DNA from: Terrimesophilobacter sp964651535
GTDB taxonomy: Bacteria; Actinomycetota; Actinomycetes; Actinomycetales; Microbacteriaceae
Assembly (NCBI GenBank): GCA_964651535.1
Contig: CAZYYE010000002.1
Span: 1-64,000 of the forward strand
Direction: 5' to 3'
Length of the DNA stretch: 64,000 nt
Below, piece after piece: positions 26,375-33,515 of this stretch. The translations under genes and the position numbers were made by a program. The notes below the pieces were generated by a model. That model was not told the origin of the DNA, ran no database searches, and saw nothing but the letters and a program-made list of their open reading frames with translations. The first letter of the stretch is position 1; every line of letters begins with the position of its first letter.

Positions 26375-26980
26375 CTACAGCGTGCCCTTGGTCGACGGGA
26401 CGCCGCTCTCTCGAGGGTCCAGCGCCACAGCGGTACGCATCGCTCTCGCGAACGCCTTGAATTCGGCCTCGGCAATGTGGTGCGGGTCGCGTCCGCCGAG
26501 CACGGTGACGTGAACGGTGAGACCCGCGTTGAGCGCGATGGCTTCGAAGACGTGCCGCACGAGTGAGCCCGTGAAGTGGCCTCCGATGAGGTGGAACTCG
26601 AACCCCGCCGGTTCCCCGGCATGAACAAGATATGGGCGCCCAGACACATCCACAACCGCCTGCACGAGCGCTTCGTCGAGCGGTACGAGCGCGTCGCCGT
26701 AACGGGAGATCCCCGATCGCTCCCCGAGCGCGGCCGTGATCGCACGGCCGAGGAGGATTGCCGTGTCCTCCACGGTGTGGTGCACGTCGATGTGGGTGTC
26801 ACCCGCGGCGCGCACGGTCAGGTCGATGAGAGAGTGGCGCGAGAACGCGGTCAGCATGTGGTCGAAGAACGGAACAGTCGTCTGGATGTCGGAAGCGCCG
26901 GTGCCGTCGAGGTCGAGGGTCAGCTCGATGCTCGATTCGCTCGTTTCCCTGCGGAGCTGCGCCGTGCGGTGCGAAGTCAT
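26375..26980 (-). CDS. hisB: Imidazoleglycerol-phosphate dehydratase
   Basis: A protein of 201 residues of the manganese-dependent IGPD family. Metal-binding motifs include HMLTAFSRHSLIDL, DVHHTVEDTAILLG and DPHHIAEAEFKAFARA. It is monofunctional, without the phosphatase domain of enterobacterial HisB. The ATG is preceded at 6 nt by TAGGCT, which overlaps the hisC stop region, so an internal leaderless promoter is possible. Confidence 0.97.
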   Translation of the reverse strand: MTSHRTAQLRRETSESSIELTLDLDGTGASDIQTTVPFFDHMLTAFSRHSLIDLTVRAAGDTHIDVHHTVEDTAILLGRAITAALGERSGISRYGDALVPLDEALVQAVVDVSGRPYLVHAGEPAGFEFHLIGGHFTGSLVRHVFEAIALNAGLTVHVTVLGGRDPHHIAEAEFKAFARAMRTAVALDPRESGVPSTKGTL

Positions 26981-26986
26981 GGTCCC

Positions 26987-26992
26987 AGCCTA
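26987..26992 (-). promoter_or_regulatory. -10 box of an internal leaderless hisB promoter
   Basis: TAGGCT on the minus strand, 6 nt before the hisB ATG and overlapping the hisC stop codon. It would let hisB-hisH-priA be expressed without hisC. Confidence 0.45.
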
Positions 26993-28069
26993 CCGACGCG
27001 GGATCTCGGTCATTGCCGAAAGGAATTCGCTCGTTTCCTCCTCGGTTCCCGCGGTCACTCGCAAGTGCGATTCAATGCCGACGTCGCGAATGAGAATGCC
27101 GCGATCGAGCAGTTCAGCGAACACCGCGCGGGGGTTCGCGACTCCGCCGAACAGGACGAAGTTCGTCGACGAGGAGTGAGGCGAGTATCCGAGCCCGGGC
27201 AGCTCGCGAATGATTCGATCCCGCTGCGCGACAATGTCGCCGACGACGGCGAGGAGCTCAGAAGAGTGGCGCAGTGCGGCGCTCGCTGCCGCTTGCGTGA
27301 ACGCGGACAAGTGGTACGGGAGACGAACCAATCGCAGCGCATCGATCATGGCCGGATCCGCTGCGAGATAACCGAGCCGTGCGCCGGCAAATGCGAACGC
27401 CTTGCTCATGGAGCGCGAAACAACGAGTCGTTCCCGACCTTCCAGAAGCGTGACCGCGGACGGGGTGCCGATCGGCGCAAACTCGAAGTACGCCTCATCC
27501 ACGACGACGATGCCCTTTGTGGCGTCGTACACCTCGCGAATGACCTCGAGGTCAAGAGCCGTTCCGGTCGGATTGTTGGGCGAACAAAGGAATACGAGGT
27601 CGGGCGAGTGCTCCGTCACTTGCCGAACAGCGGATTCCGAAGAGAGCTCGAACGCTTCGTCGCGGGTTCCGGAGATCCAGGCCGTGCCCGTGCCCCTCGC
27701 GAGGATCGGGTACATCGAATAGGTCGGTTCGAACCCGAGAGCCCGCCTGCCGCCGCCTCCGAATGCCAGGAGGAGTTGTTGCAGAACCTCGTTCGACCCG
27801 TTCGCGGCCCACACCTGGTCCTGACTCAGCCCGCTCCCCAGATAACCGGCGAGCCCTTCGCGAAGTTCGGTGAATTCTCGATCCGGGTAACGGTTCGCCG
27901 TGAGAACTGCCGCCGCCAGCGAGGTGACGATGTCGTATGCGACGTCCTCCGGAATCGGATGCGTGTTCTCGTTGACGTTGAGCGCGATCCGAACGGGCTG
28001 TTGCGGCGCTCCATAGGGGTTCAGGCCGCGAAGATCATCGCGCAAGGGCAGGTCGGCGAGGGTAACCAC
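26990..28069 (-). CDS. hisC: Histidinol-phosphate aminotransferase
   Basis: A PLP aminotransferase (class I/II) of 359 residues. Markers are ANGSNEVLQQLLLAFGG, CSPNNPTGTALD, VVDEAYFEF and the Schiff-base Lys in SRSMSKAFAFAGARLGY. The GTG start is 7 nt after TAATAT, so this gene probably heads a leaderless his transcript. hisD, its usual upstream neighbour in Actinobacteria, is not adjacent here. Confidence 0.95.
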   Translation of the reverse strand: MVTLADLPLRDDLRGLNPYGAPQQPVRIALNVNENTHPIPEDVAYDIVTSLAAAVLTANRYPDREFTELREGLAGYLGSGLSQDQVWAANGSNEVLQQLLLAFGGGGRRALGFEPTYSMYPILARGTGTAWISGTRDEAFELSSESAVRQVTEHSPDLVFLCSPNNPTGTALDLEVIREVYDATKGIVVVDEAYFEFAPIGTPSAVTLLEGRERLVVSRSMSKAFAFAGARLGYLAADPAMIDALRLVRLPYHLSAFTQAAASAALRHSSELLAVVGDIVAQRDRIIRELPGLGYSPHSSSTNFVLFGGVANPRAVFAELLDRGILIRDVGIESHLRVTAGTEEETSEFLSAMTEIPRR

Positions 28070-28076
28070 GTGCGCA

Positions 28077-28082
28077 ATATTA
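28077..28082 (-). promoter_or_regulatory. -10 box of the leaderless hisC promoter
   Basis: TAATAT on the minus strand, 7 nt before the GTG start of hisC. It is the closest to consensus of the leaderless -10 boxes in the window. Confidence 0.55.
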
Positions 28083-28143
28083 CGTGAGCGCCGCAGGCGG
28101 TTACGCCGGGTTCCGATTCACGAAGGCTCGATGCCCCGCCGGG

Positions 28144-28557
28144 TCAGCGTGCGTACGCGGACGGAATCGCGAGGCGATCACCCGGGTGAACCACGGAGGA
28201 CTGCAACTGGTTCAAACGCACGATGTCGGAAATCACATCACGGGGATCCGCTCCGGGGGCGACTGACTCTGCGACCTGCCACAGGGACTGGCCCGCCTCG
28301 ACCGTCACATAATCGAACGAGGTGCCGGAGGATTCGGTATTCGCCGTAGCCATACCGCCGTTCAACGCGATCGCGAAGGCGAGCGAGATGACGAAGCCGA
28401 TCACGAGAATCGCGACGACTGCGCGGCCGCGCCGCGTCAGGCGAAGGCGAGGCAACGCTTCGCGTTCACGCGGGGGCGGCGCCATCGTCGGTGCCATCGT
28501 CGTTGCCCGCGTCTGCGCCATCGTCGGCGCCATCATCGTTGCCATCGTCGTTGCCAT
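28144..28557 (-). CDS. LysM membrane protein divergent from lexA (ChiZ/YneA-like)
   Basis: A protein of 137 residues. A low-complexity N-terminus has seven Met in the first 26 residues. It is followed by a basic stretch (31-45), one transmembrane helix (about 46-65) and a LysM domain (about 82-131) outside the membrane. LysM genes in this place next to lexA (mycobacterial Rv2719c/ChiZ, corynebacterial divS) are SOS-induced cell-division suppressors, so that role is inferred. AGGAGG stands 9 nt before the ATG. A perfect 14-bp hairpin lies in the 5' UTR, and SOS-box-like sites lie upstream. Confidence 0.75.
   Translation of the reverse strand: MATTMATMMAPTMAQTRATTMAPTMAPPPREREALPRLRLTRRGRAVVAILVIGFVISLAFAIALNGGMATANTESSGTSFDYVTVEAGQSLWQVAESVAPGADPRDVISDIVRLNQLQSSVVHPGDRLAIPSAYAR
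28482..28557. repeat. Degenerate 12-bp repeat coding the LysM protein N-terminus
   Basis: Units close to GTTGCCATCGTC recur about six times on the plus strand, some shortened. They encode a Met-Ala-Thr/Pro-Thr type repeat in frame. Slippage by one unit would keep the frame and change only N-terminal length. Confidence 0.65.
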
Positions 28558-28581
28558 CGTCGCCTACCTCCTGTGAACTTC

Positions 28582-28615
28582 CGTATCCGGCGCTCGGCCG
28601 GGAGCGCCGGATACG
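28582..28615. repeat. Perfect 14-bp inverted repeat in the LysM gene leader
   Basis: Arms CGTATCCGGCGCTC (28582-28595) and GAGCGCCGGATACG (28602-28615) with a 6-nt loop. It lies between the SOS-box-like sites and the ribosome site of the LysM gene. It could be an mRNA hairpin or a protein site. Confidence 0.65.
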
Positions 28616-28653
28616 AAGCTATGTTCCGAATCTATCTTCGAATTGTCTCAAAA

Positions 28654-28669
28654 TCAAGCACATCTTCGA
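28654..28669. promoter_or_regulatory. SOS-box-like site 1 (lexA / LysM intergenic)
   Basis: TCAAGCACATCTTCGA matches 13 of 16 positions of the actinobacterial LexA site (TCGAACACATGTTCGA, from memory). The right half TTCGA is exact. It lies nearer the LysM gene. Confidence 0.45.
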
Positions 28670-28698
28670 TCTTTTGTGACATCCACTGCGCAACACAC

Positions 28699-28714
28699 TC
28701 GAAGAGATGTTTGT
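28699..28714. promoter_or_regulatory. SOS-box-like site 2 (lexA / LysM intergenic)
   Basis: TCGAAGAGATGTTTGT matches 13 of 16 positions of the remembered actinobacterial SOS box, with an intact TCGAA half. It lies about 110 bp upstream of lexA, consistent with LexA autorepression. Confidence 0.55.
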
Positions 28715-28821
28715 TTCCGGACGCATTCCGGGATACAGTTTCGATTGTCAGAAGCAAGCCAATCAGGAGCCACTGACATTCGATACGCAAATCGACAAAC
28801 GCAAGGGCAGGCGGGAAAGCA

Positions 28822-29499
28822 ATGGACGAGACCGAACTGGCAGCCGCGAAACCGGGCACGCGCCGGCGCCGCAGCCTCAGCGATAAGCAGCTCGCGATCC
28901 TCGAGTTCATCCAGCGGTCGGTGTCGACCCTCGGATATCCTCCGAGCATGCGCGAGATCGGCGACGCGGTCGGCCTGGCCTCGCTCTCGAGCGTCACCCA
29001 CCAGCTCAACCAGCTCGAACTGAGCGGCTATCTGCGCCGCGACCCGAATCGCACGCGGGCACTGGAAGTGCTCATCGAAGTGCCCTCGGCGAGCGAATCG
29101 AGCGAGTCAACGATTCCCGTCGGGGATGCCGCGATGGTTCCGCTCGTCGGCCGAATCGCCGCGGGAGTGCCCATCACCGCGGATCAGCAGATCGAGGAAG
29201 TGTTCCCCCTCCCCCGCCAGCTCGTGGGCAAGGGTGATTTGTTCATGCTCAAGGTCTCCGGCGAGTCCATGATCGACGCCGCCATTTGCGACGGCGACTG
29301 GGTTGTCGTTCGCCAGCAACAGAATGCGGAGAACGGCGAAATTGTCGCTGCGCTTCTGGACGAGGAAGCCACCGTCAAGGTCTTCCAGCGCCGGGACGGC
29401 CACACCTGGCTCCTGCCCCGGAACACGGCGTATGCTCCCATCGTCGGCGATCACGCCGTCATTCTCGGCAAGGTCGTCGCGGTGCTGCGCTCCGTGTGA
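28822..29499 (+). CDS. lexA: LexA repressor
   Basis: SOS master repressor, 225 residues. The winged HTH lies at about 20-80 (YPPSMREIGDAVGLASLSSVTHQ split by the turn), followed by a flexible Ser/Glu linker. The self-cleavage bond is Ala114-Gly115 in RIAAGVPI, with catalytic Ser149 in SGESMID and Lys186 in EATVKVF. All autoproteolysis residues are present, so RecA-dependent cleavage should work. It is divergent from the LysM gene with shared SOS-box-like sites, and convergent with hflX. Confidence 0.98.
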   Translation: MDETELAAAKPGTRRRRSLSDKQLAILEFIQRSVSTLGYPPSMREIGDAVGLASLSSVTHQLNQLELSGYLRRDPNRTRALEVLIEVPSASESSESTIPVGDAAMVPLVGRIAAGVPITADQQIEEVFPLPRQLVGKGDLFMLKVSGESMIDAAICDGDWVVVRQQQNAENGEIVAALLDEEATVKVFQRRDGHTWLLPRNTAYAPIVGDHAVILGKVVAVLRSV

Positions 29500-29542
29500 T
29501 GCGATTTCGAAGTGCCGCTCCCAAGGGAGCAGCGGGACCGGA

Positions 29543-31060
29543 CTACGCGCCGATCGCCTGAAACTCCTTGAGGGACACCTCGTGCTGGGCGGTCACGAGC
29601 GCGATGACCCTGGTTCCCGCCTCCTCGTATATCGTCGAGAGGATGGTTCCGCGATCATGCAGCGCGGAAATCACTTCACCGTGGTCATATGGGACAAGCA
29701 GCTCGACCCGGATGTCCGGCCGAGGCAGGAGCGCGGCGATCCGCTCCAGAAGCTCATCGATCCCCTCTCCCGTGCGTGCGGAGGCGAAAACGGCGCCGGG
29801 TTCGAGGCCGCGGAGCGCGAGGCGCGCATCGGCGTCGATTCGATCGACCTTGTTGAACACGACGAGTTCCGGAATATCCCTCGCCCCGAGTTCCCCGATC
29901 ACGTCGCGAACGGTCGTCAGCTGGCTCGCGGGATCGGGGTGGCTCGCGTCGACGACGTGAACAATGACATCCGATTTCTCGACCTCTTCGAGGGTTGACC
30001 GGAATGCCTCGACGAGTTCGTGAGGCAGGTTGCGGACGAACCCGACCGTGTCGGTCAGTGTGTACGGGCGCCCGTCAGAGGTTTGGGTGCGCCGAACCGC
30101 CGTGTCGAGGGTGGCGAACAGCGCGTTCTCCACGAGCGCGCCCGCTCGCGTGATGCGATTGAGGAGCGAGGATTTTCCGGCGTTCGTGTAGCCCGCGATC
30201 GCGACGGATGGCACTTCATGGCGCCTGCGATTCGCGCGCTTGGCGTCCCGCGCAGGCGCAAAACCCTTGATCTGCTTGCGCAACCGGGCCATGCGGGTGT
30301 GGATCCGACGGCGATCCAGTTCGATTTTCGTCTCACCAGGTCCTCGCGAGCCCATGCCGACGCCCGCTCCGACCTGCCCACCGGCCTGACGGCTCATCGA
30401 TTCACCCCAACCGCGCAGCCGGGGAAGCAAGTACTCGAGCTGCGCGAGTTCGACTTGCGCCTTGCCTTCGCGGCTCTTGGCGTGCTGGCTGAAAATATCC
30501 AGGATCACTGCCGTCCGGTCGATCACTTTCACGTTCACGACATCCTCCAGCGCACGCCGCTGGCTCGGGGAAAGCTCGGTGTCTGCGACCACGGTGTCCG
30601 CGCCGACCGCCGCGACGATATCCCTCAACTCCTGAGCTTTGCCTTTGCCGAGGAATGTGCTCGGATCCGGATGGCTCCGTCGCTGCAGCACACCATCGAG
30701 CACGACGGCCCCTGCCGTTTCGGCGAGCGCCGCGAGTTCCCTCAGGGAGTTCTCCGCCTCGAGCAGGCCATCCTGCGGATAAATGCCGATCAGGACCACG
30801 TTCTCGAGCCGCAACTGCCGGTATTCGACCTCGGAGACGTCCGCGAGCTCCGTGGACAATCCGCCGACGCGGCGCAGCGCCTGGCGTTCCTCACGGTCGA
30901 GTTGGTCGCCGTCGTGGTCGTCGACAGTTCCCGCGTCAGGTTGGAGCGCGAGCGCTCGCGAGCCGAACAGCGCGTAGTCGCCCGCCCGAGCGTCGGCGGC
31001 AGCCAACACTCGGTCGATGGGATCCGCTGATGCGCGGTCTCGATCCTCACGTTCAGTCAT
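29543..31060 (-). CDS. hflX: Ribosome-associated GTPase HflX
   Basis: A protein of 505 residues. The N-terminal HflX domain (about 100-260) includes HPDPSTFLGKGKAQELRD and DTELSPSQRRALED. The GTPase domain has G1 GYTNAGKSSLLN (about 287-298), G3 DTVGF and G4 NKVD. HflX splits stalled or hibernating ribosomes. The first 60 residues are a lineage-specific acidic extension. The ATG at 31060 lies 7 nt after TAGGGT, so the transcript is probably leaderless; an in-frame start further upstream would precede that promoter. Confidence 0.94.
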   Translation of the reverse strand: MTEREDRDRASADPIDRVLAAADARAGDYALFGSRALALQPDAGTVDDHDGDQLDREERQALRRVGGLSTELADVSEVEYRQLRLENVVLIGIYPQDGLLEAENSLRELAALAETAGAVVLDGVLQRRSHPDPSTFLGKGKAQELRDIVAAVGADTVVADTELSPSQRRALEDVVNVKVIDRTAVILDIFSQHAKSREGKAQVELAQLEYLLPRLRGWGESMSRQAGGQVGAGVGMGSRGPGETKIELDRRRIHTRMARLRKQIKGFAPARDAKRANRRRHEVPSVAIAGYTNAGKSSLLNRITRAGALVENALFATLDTAVRRTQTSDGRPYTLTDTVGFVRNLPHELVEAFRSTLEEVEKSDVIVHVVDASHPDPASQLTTVRDVIGELGARDIPELVVFNKVDRIDADARLALRGLEPGAVFASARTGEGIDELLERIAALLPRPDIRVELLVPYDHGEVISALHDRGTILSTIYEEAGTRVIALVTAQHEVSLKEFQAIGA

Positions 31061-31067
31061 TGAGTTA

Positions 31068-31073
31068 ACCCTA
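31068..31073 (-). promoter_or_regulatory. -10 box of the leaderless hflX promoter
   Basis: TAGGGT on the minus strand, 7 nt before the hflX ATG. The divergent methyltransferase gene has its own box 17 bp away. Confidence 0.5.
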
Positions 31074-31089
31074 GCCTCCAGTATTTGGG

Positions 31090-31095
31090 TAAGTT
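31090..31095 (+). promoter_or_regulatory. -10 box of the leaderless RsmC-like gene promoter
   Basis: TAAGTT, 7 nt before the ATG at 31103. There is no Shine-Dalgarno sequence in front of this start, which fits a leaderless transcript. Confidence 0.4.
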
Positions 31096-31102
31096 TCTCT
31101 GC

Positions 31103-31711
31103 ATGGCCGACGATCACTACTTTTCGTCAACTCCGTCCAGTGCGCTCCATTTTCGGCCGATCCGGGTCACGCTCGCCGGCACCGAGGTCGAACTCACGAC
31201 CGCGAACGGCGTGTTCAGCCCCGAGCGCATCGACACGGGAACTCAAGTGCTTCTTGCGAACACTCCCCCTCCTCCGCCGGGGGGTCAGTTTCTCGACCTT
31301 GGCTGCGGGTGGGGACCCATCGCCCTGAGCCTTGCGCTGCACTCTCCGCGCGCGACCGTGTGGGCGGTCGACGTGAACGAACGCGCCCTTGAACTCGTTC
31401 GCCAAAATGCACAGAAACTCAGCCTCACGAATGTCAACGCGTGCACACCCGACGATGTTCCCGACGACATTTCCTTCATGACGATTTGGTCGAATCCTCC
31501 CATCCGCGTGGGAAAGAAGGAACTCCATCGCTTGCTGGAAAGGTGGCTGCCGCGCCTGGATTCCGGTGCGGATGCCTGGCTCGTCGTGCAGCGAAACCTC
31601 GGCTCGGACTCGCTGCAGCGCTGGCTGAGCGGCGCATTGCCCGAGGATTTCGCTGTATCGCGCGCCGCGACACGAAAAGGATACCGCGTGCTTCGGGTTC
31701 GCCGACGCTGA
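31103..31711 (+). CDS. RsmC-like class I methyltransferase
   Basis: A protein of 202 residues. SAM motif I is LDLGCGWGP (64-72); motif IV is NPP in SNPPIRVGK (about 130-138), typical of guanine-N2 methyltransferases such as RsmC and RlmG. It is a single-domain form, the MTS domain only, so the target may be 16S rRNA G1207 or another base. The ATG at 31103 is preferred over a TTG 18 bp upstream that lacks any start signal. It ends 9 bp from the dapF stop. Confidence 0.85.
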   Translation: MADDHYFSSTPSSALHFRPIRVTLAGTEVELTTANGVFSPERIDTGTQVLLANTPPPPPGGQFLDLGCGWGPIALSLALHSPRATVWAVDVNERALELVRQNAQKLSLTNVNACTPDDVPDDISFMTIWSNPPIRVGKKELHRLLERWLPRLDSGADAWLVVQRNLGSDSLQRWLSGALPEDFAVSRAATRKGYRVLRVRRR

Positions 31712-31720
31712 ACCGCGCGG

Positions 31721-32596
31721 TCAGTACGTGACCACTCCGTCGAACACGAGCTCGGCCGGACCGGATAGTGAAACGTGCTCGCCGTCCTCTGCGGGCCACA
31801 TCCGCACCCCCAGCGTGCCGCCGGGGACTTCGACACGCCAGTGGTTCGGTGCGGTAGAGCCCGCCCAGTAGCGAGTTGCCAGCGCCGCCGCGACGGCCCC
31901 GGTGCCGCACGAGAGCGTTTCGCCGCTTCCGCGCTCGTGAACGCGCATCCGGATCGAACCGACGCCGTCGATCACGAGCGGATCGCGCGGCACGACGAAT
32001 TCGATGTTCGCTCCCGCGTCGGGTTCTGGTTCCAGAATGGGAATCACCCCGAGGTCTGCCGAGTCCAGTTCCTCTTCGCTCGACAGCGCCACGACGACGT
32101 GGGGGTTCCCCACGTCCACTCCGAGCCCCGGGCGCGCGACTTTCAGGTTCCGCGCTCGCACGAGCGGCTCGCCGCCAGCCAGAGACCACCGGCCCATATC
32201 CACCTGGAATCCGTTCGCGTTGCGCTGAACGTCGCGCACGCCGCCGCGCGTCCCGATCGGGAGCGTGTCGCCTGCACCGAGCTCCACGAACCCGTTTTCG
32301 ATCAAGAACCTGGCGTACACGCGGATGCCGTTCCCGCACATTTCAGATACGGTGCCGTCGGAGTTGTAGTAGTCCAGATACCATTCGGCAGCATCGTCTT
32401 CCTCGAGCGCAGCAGCACCGTCGGAAAGATTCCGGGATCGGACGGCGCGGATGATCCCATCCGCGCCAATCCCGAAGTGCCGATCGCACAGGAAGCGAAT
32501 CTGCTCTGCCGTGAGGTTCACCGCGCCATCGGGGTCGGCGAACAACACGAAGTCGTTTCCGGTCCCGTGGCCTTTCGTGAAATGGAGATCAGGCAT
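31721..32596 (-). CDS. dapF: Diaminopimelate epimerase
   Basis: Converts LL- to meso-diaminopimelate for lysine and peptidoglycan. The 291 residues hold the two catalytic cysteines, Cys87 in EMCGNGIRV and Cys230 in SCGTGAVAAA, and the GNPHVVV motif. It overlaps the end of miaA by 8 nt. This is the third dap gene in the window with dapA and dapB, all unlinked from each other. Confidence 0.96.
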   Translation of the reverse strand: MPDLHFTKGHGTGNDFVLFADPDGAVNLTAEQIRFLCDRHFGIGADGIIRAVRSRNLSDGAAALEEDDAAEWYLDYYNSDGTVSEMCGNGIRVYARFLIENGFVELGAGDTLPIGTRGGVRDVQRNANGFQVDMGRWSLAGGEPLVRARNLKVARPGLGVDVGNPHVVVALSSEEELDSADLGVIPILEPEPDAGANIEFVVPRDPLVIDGVGSIRMRVHERGSGETLSCGTGAVAAALATRYWAGSTAPNHWRVEVPGGTLGVRMWPAEDGEHVSLSGPAELVFDGVVTY

Positions 32597-33515
32597 GGGC
32601 CAATGCTAGGGCAAGCGCTTGCGCGCGAAGACCGGGGTCATCGTATTCGAGCCAGTGCGCGTTGGGGTACCGTCGGAACCAGCTCACTTGCCTTCGGGCG
32701 TACCGCCGCGTGAGCGCAGACGCCTGATCGATCGCCTCCGATTCGCTCAGTTCGCCGCGGAGCTGGCTGATCGCCTGCGCGTAGCCGATAGCGCGCCGCG
32801 CGGTGACGCCGCCTTCGATCCCGAGCGGGATCAGTCCGCGAACCTCATCGAGCAGCCCGTTTCGCCACATCGAAAGGATGCGTTCATCCAGTTTCGCGAC
32901 GAGTTTTTCGCGCGGCGCCGTCAGGCCGATCACGACCGTCGGCTCTCGCGGTGTTCGCTCGTCGGGAAGTCCGGAGCCGAACGGCTTTCCCGTGAGCTCG
33001 ATCACTTCGAGGGCGCGAACGATGCGACGCGCATTGTGCGGCCCGATTGCGCGCGCCGCTCCCGGGTCCAGCTCGTTGAGCCGGCGGAGCATCATCCCCG
33101 GACCCGACTCGGCGAGTTCGTCTTCCAGCCGCCTGCGAATTGCCGCGTCGGTGCCGGGGAACTGGAAGTCGTAGAGCACGGAGGACACGTAAAGTCCTGA
33201 CCCACCGACCAGGATCGGGGTCGCACCGCGCGTGCGGAGGCCCGCGATCACATCGCGCGCGGCCTCCTGGTAGTCGGCGACGCTCGCCTCCTGTGTCACG
33301 TCGAGGATGTCGAGAAGGTGGTGCGGGATGCCGCGGCGCTCGTCGACGGGAAGTTTCGCCGTGCCGATATCCATGCCCCGGTACAACTGCATGGCGTCCG
33401 CGTTCACGACTTCCGCTCGGTGGCCCTGATCTGCCAGCGCCCCGGCCAGGTCGAGGGACAAGGCGCTTTTTCCCGTGCCCGTGGCGCCGACGACGGCGAG
33501 AAGCGGAAGCGTCAA
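32589..33515 (-). CDS. miaA: tRNA dimethylallyltransferase (TTG start)
   Basis: Adds the isopentenyl group to A37 of UNN-decoding tRNAs. The 308 residues have the P-loop GATGTGKS (10-17), DAMQLYRGMDIGTAKL and VGGSGLYVSSVLYDF. The only start that keeps the P-loop at the usual distance is TTG at 33515, which overlaps the miaB stop as TTGA. The longer frame upstream is antisense-like. It acts before MiaB in making ms2i6A and overlaps dapF. Confidence 0.93.
   Translation of the reverse strand: MTLPLLAVVGATGTGKSALSLDLAGALADQGHRAEVVNADAMQLYRGMDIGTAKLPVDERRGIPHHLLDILDVTQEASVADYQEAARDVIAGLRTRGATPILVGGSGLYVSSVLYDFQFPGTDAAIRRRLEDELAESGPGMMLRRLNELDPGAARAIGPHNARRIVRALEVIELTGKPFGSGLPDERTPREPTVVIGLTAPREKLVAKLDERILSMWRNGLLDEVRGLIPLGIEGGVTARRAIGYAQAISQLRGELSESEAIDQASALTRRYARRQVSWFRRYPNAHWLEYDDPGLRAQALALALAHA

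Noticed and set aside
26576..28087. 503-codon plus-strand open frame over hisB and hisC
   Set aside because: Complement of well-recognised enzymes; composition is typical of high-GC antisense frames.
28482..28562. Possible CRISPR or tandem repeat array near the LysM gene
   Set aside because: Units are 12 bp, degenerate and in frame, with no spacers; it is a coding repeat.
29517..29530. GCTCCC-AA-GGGAGC as terminator between lexA and hflX
   Set aside because: The loop of 2 nt is too short, and no U-run follows on either strand.
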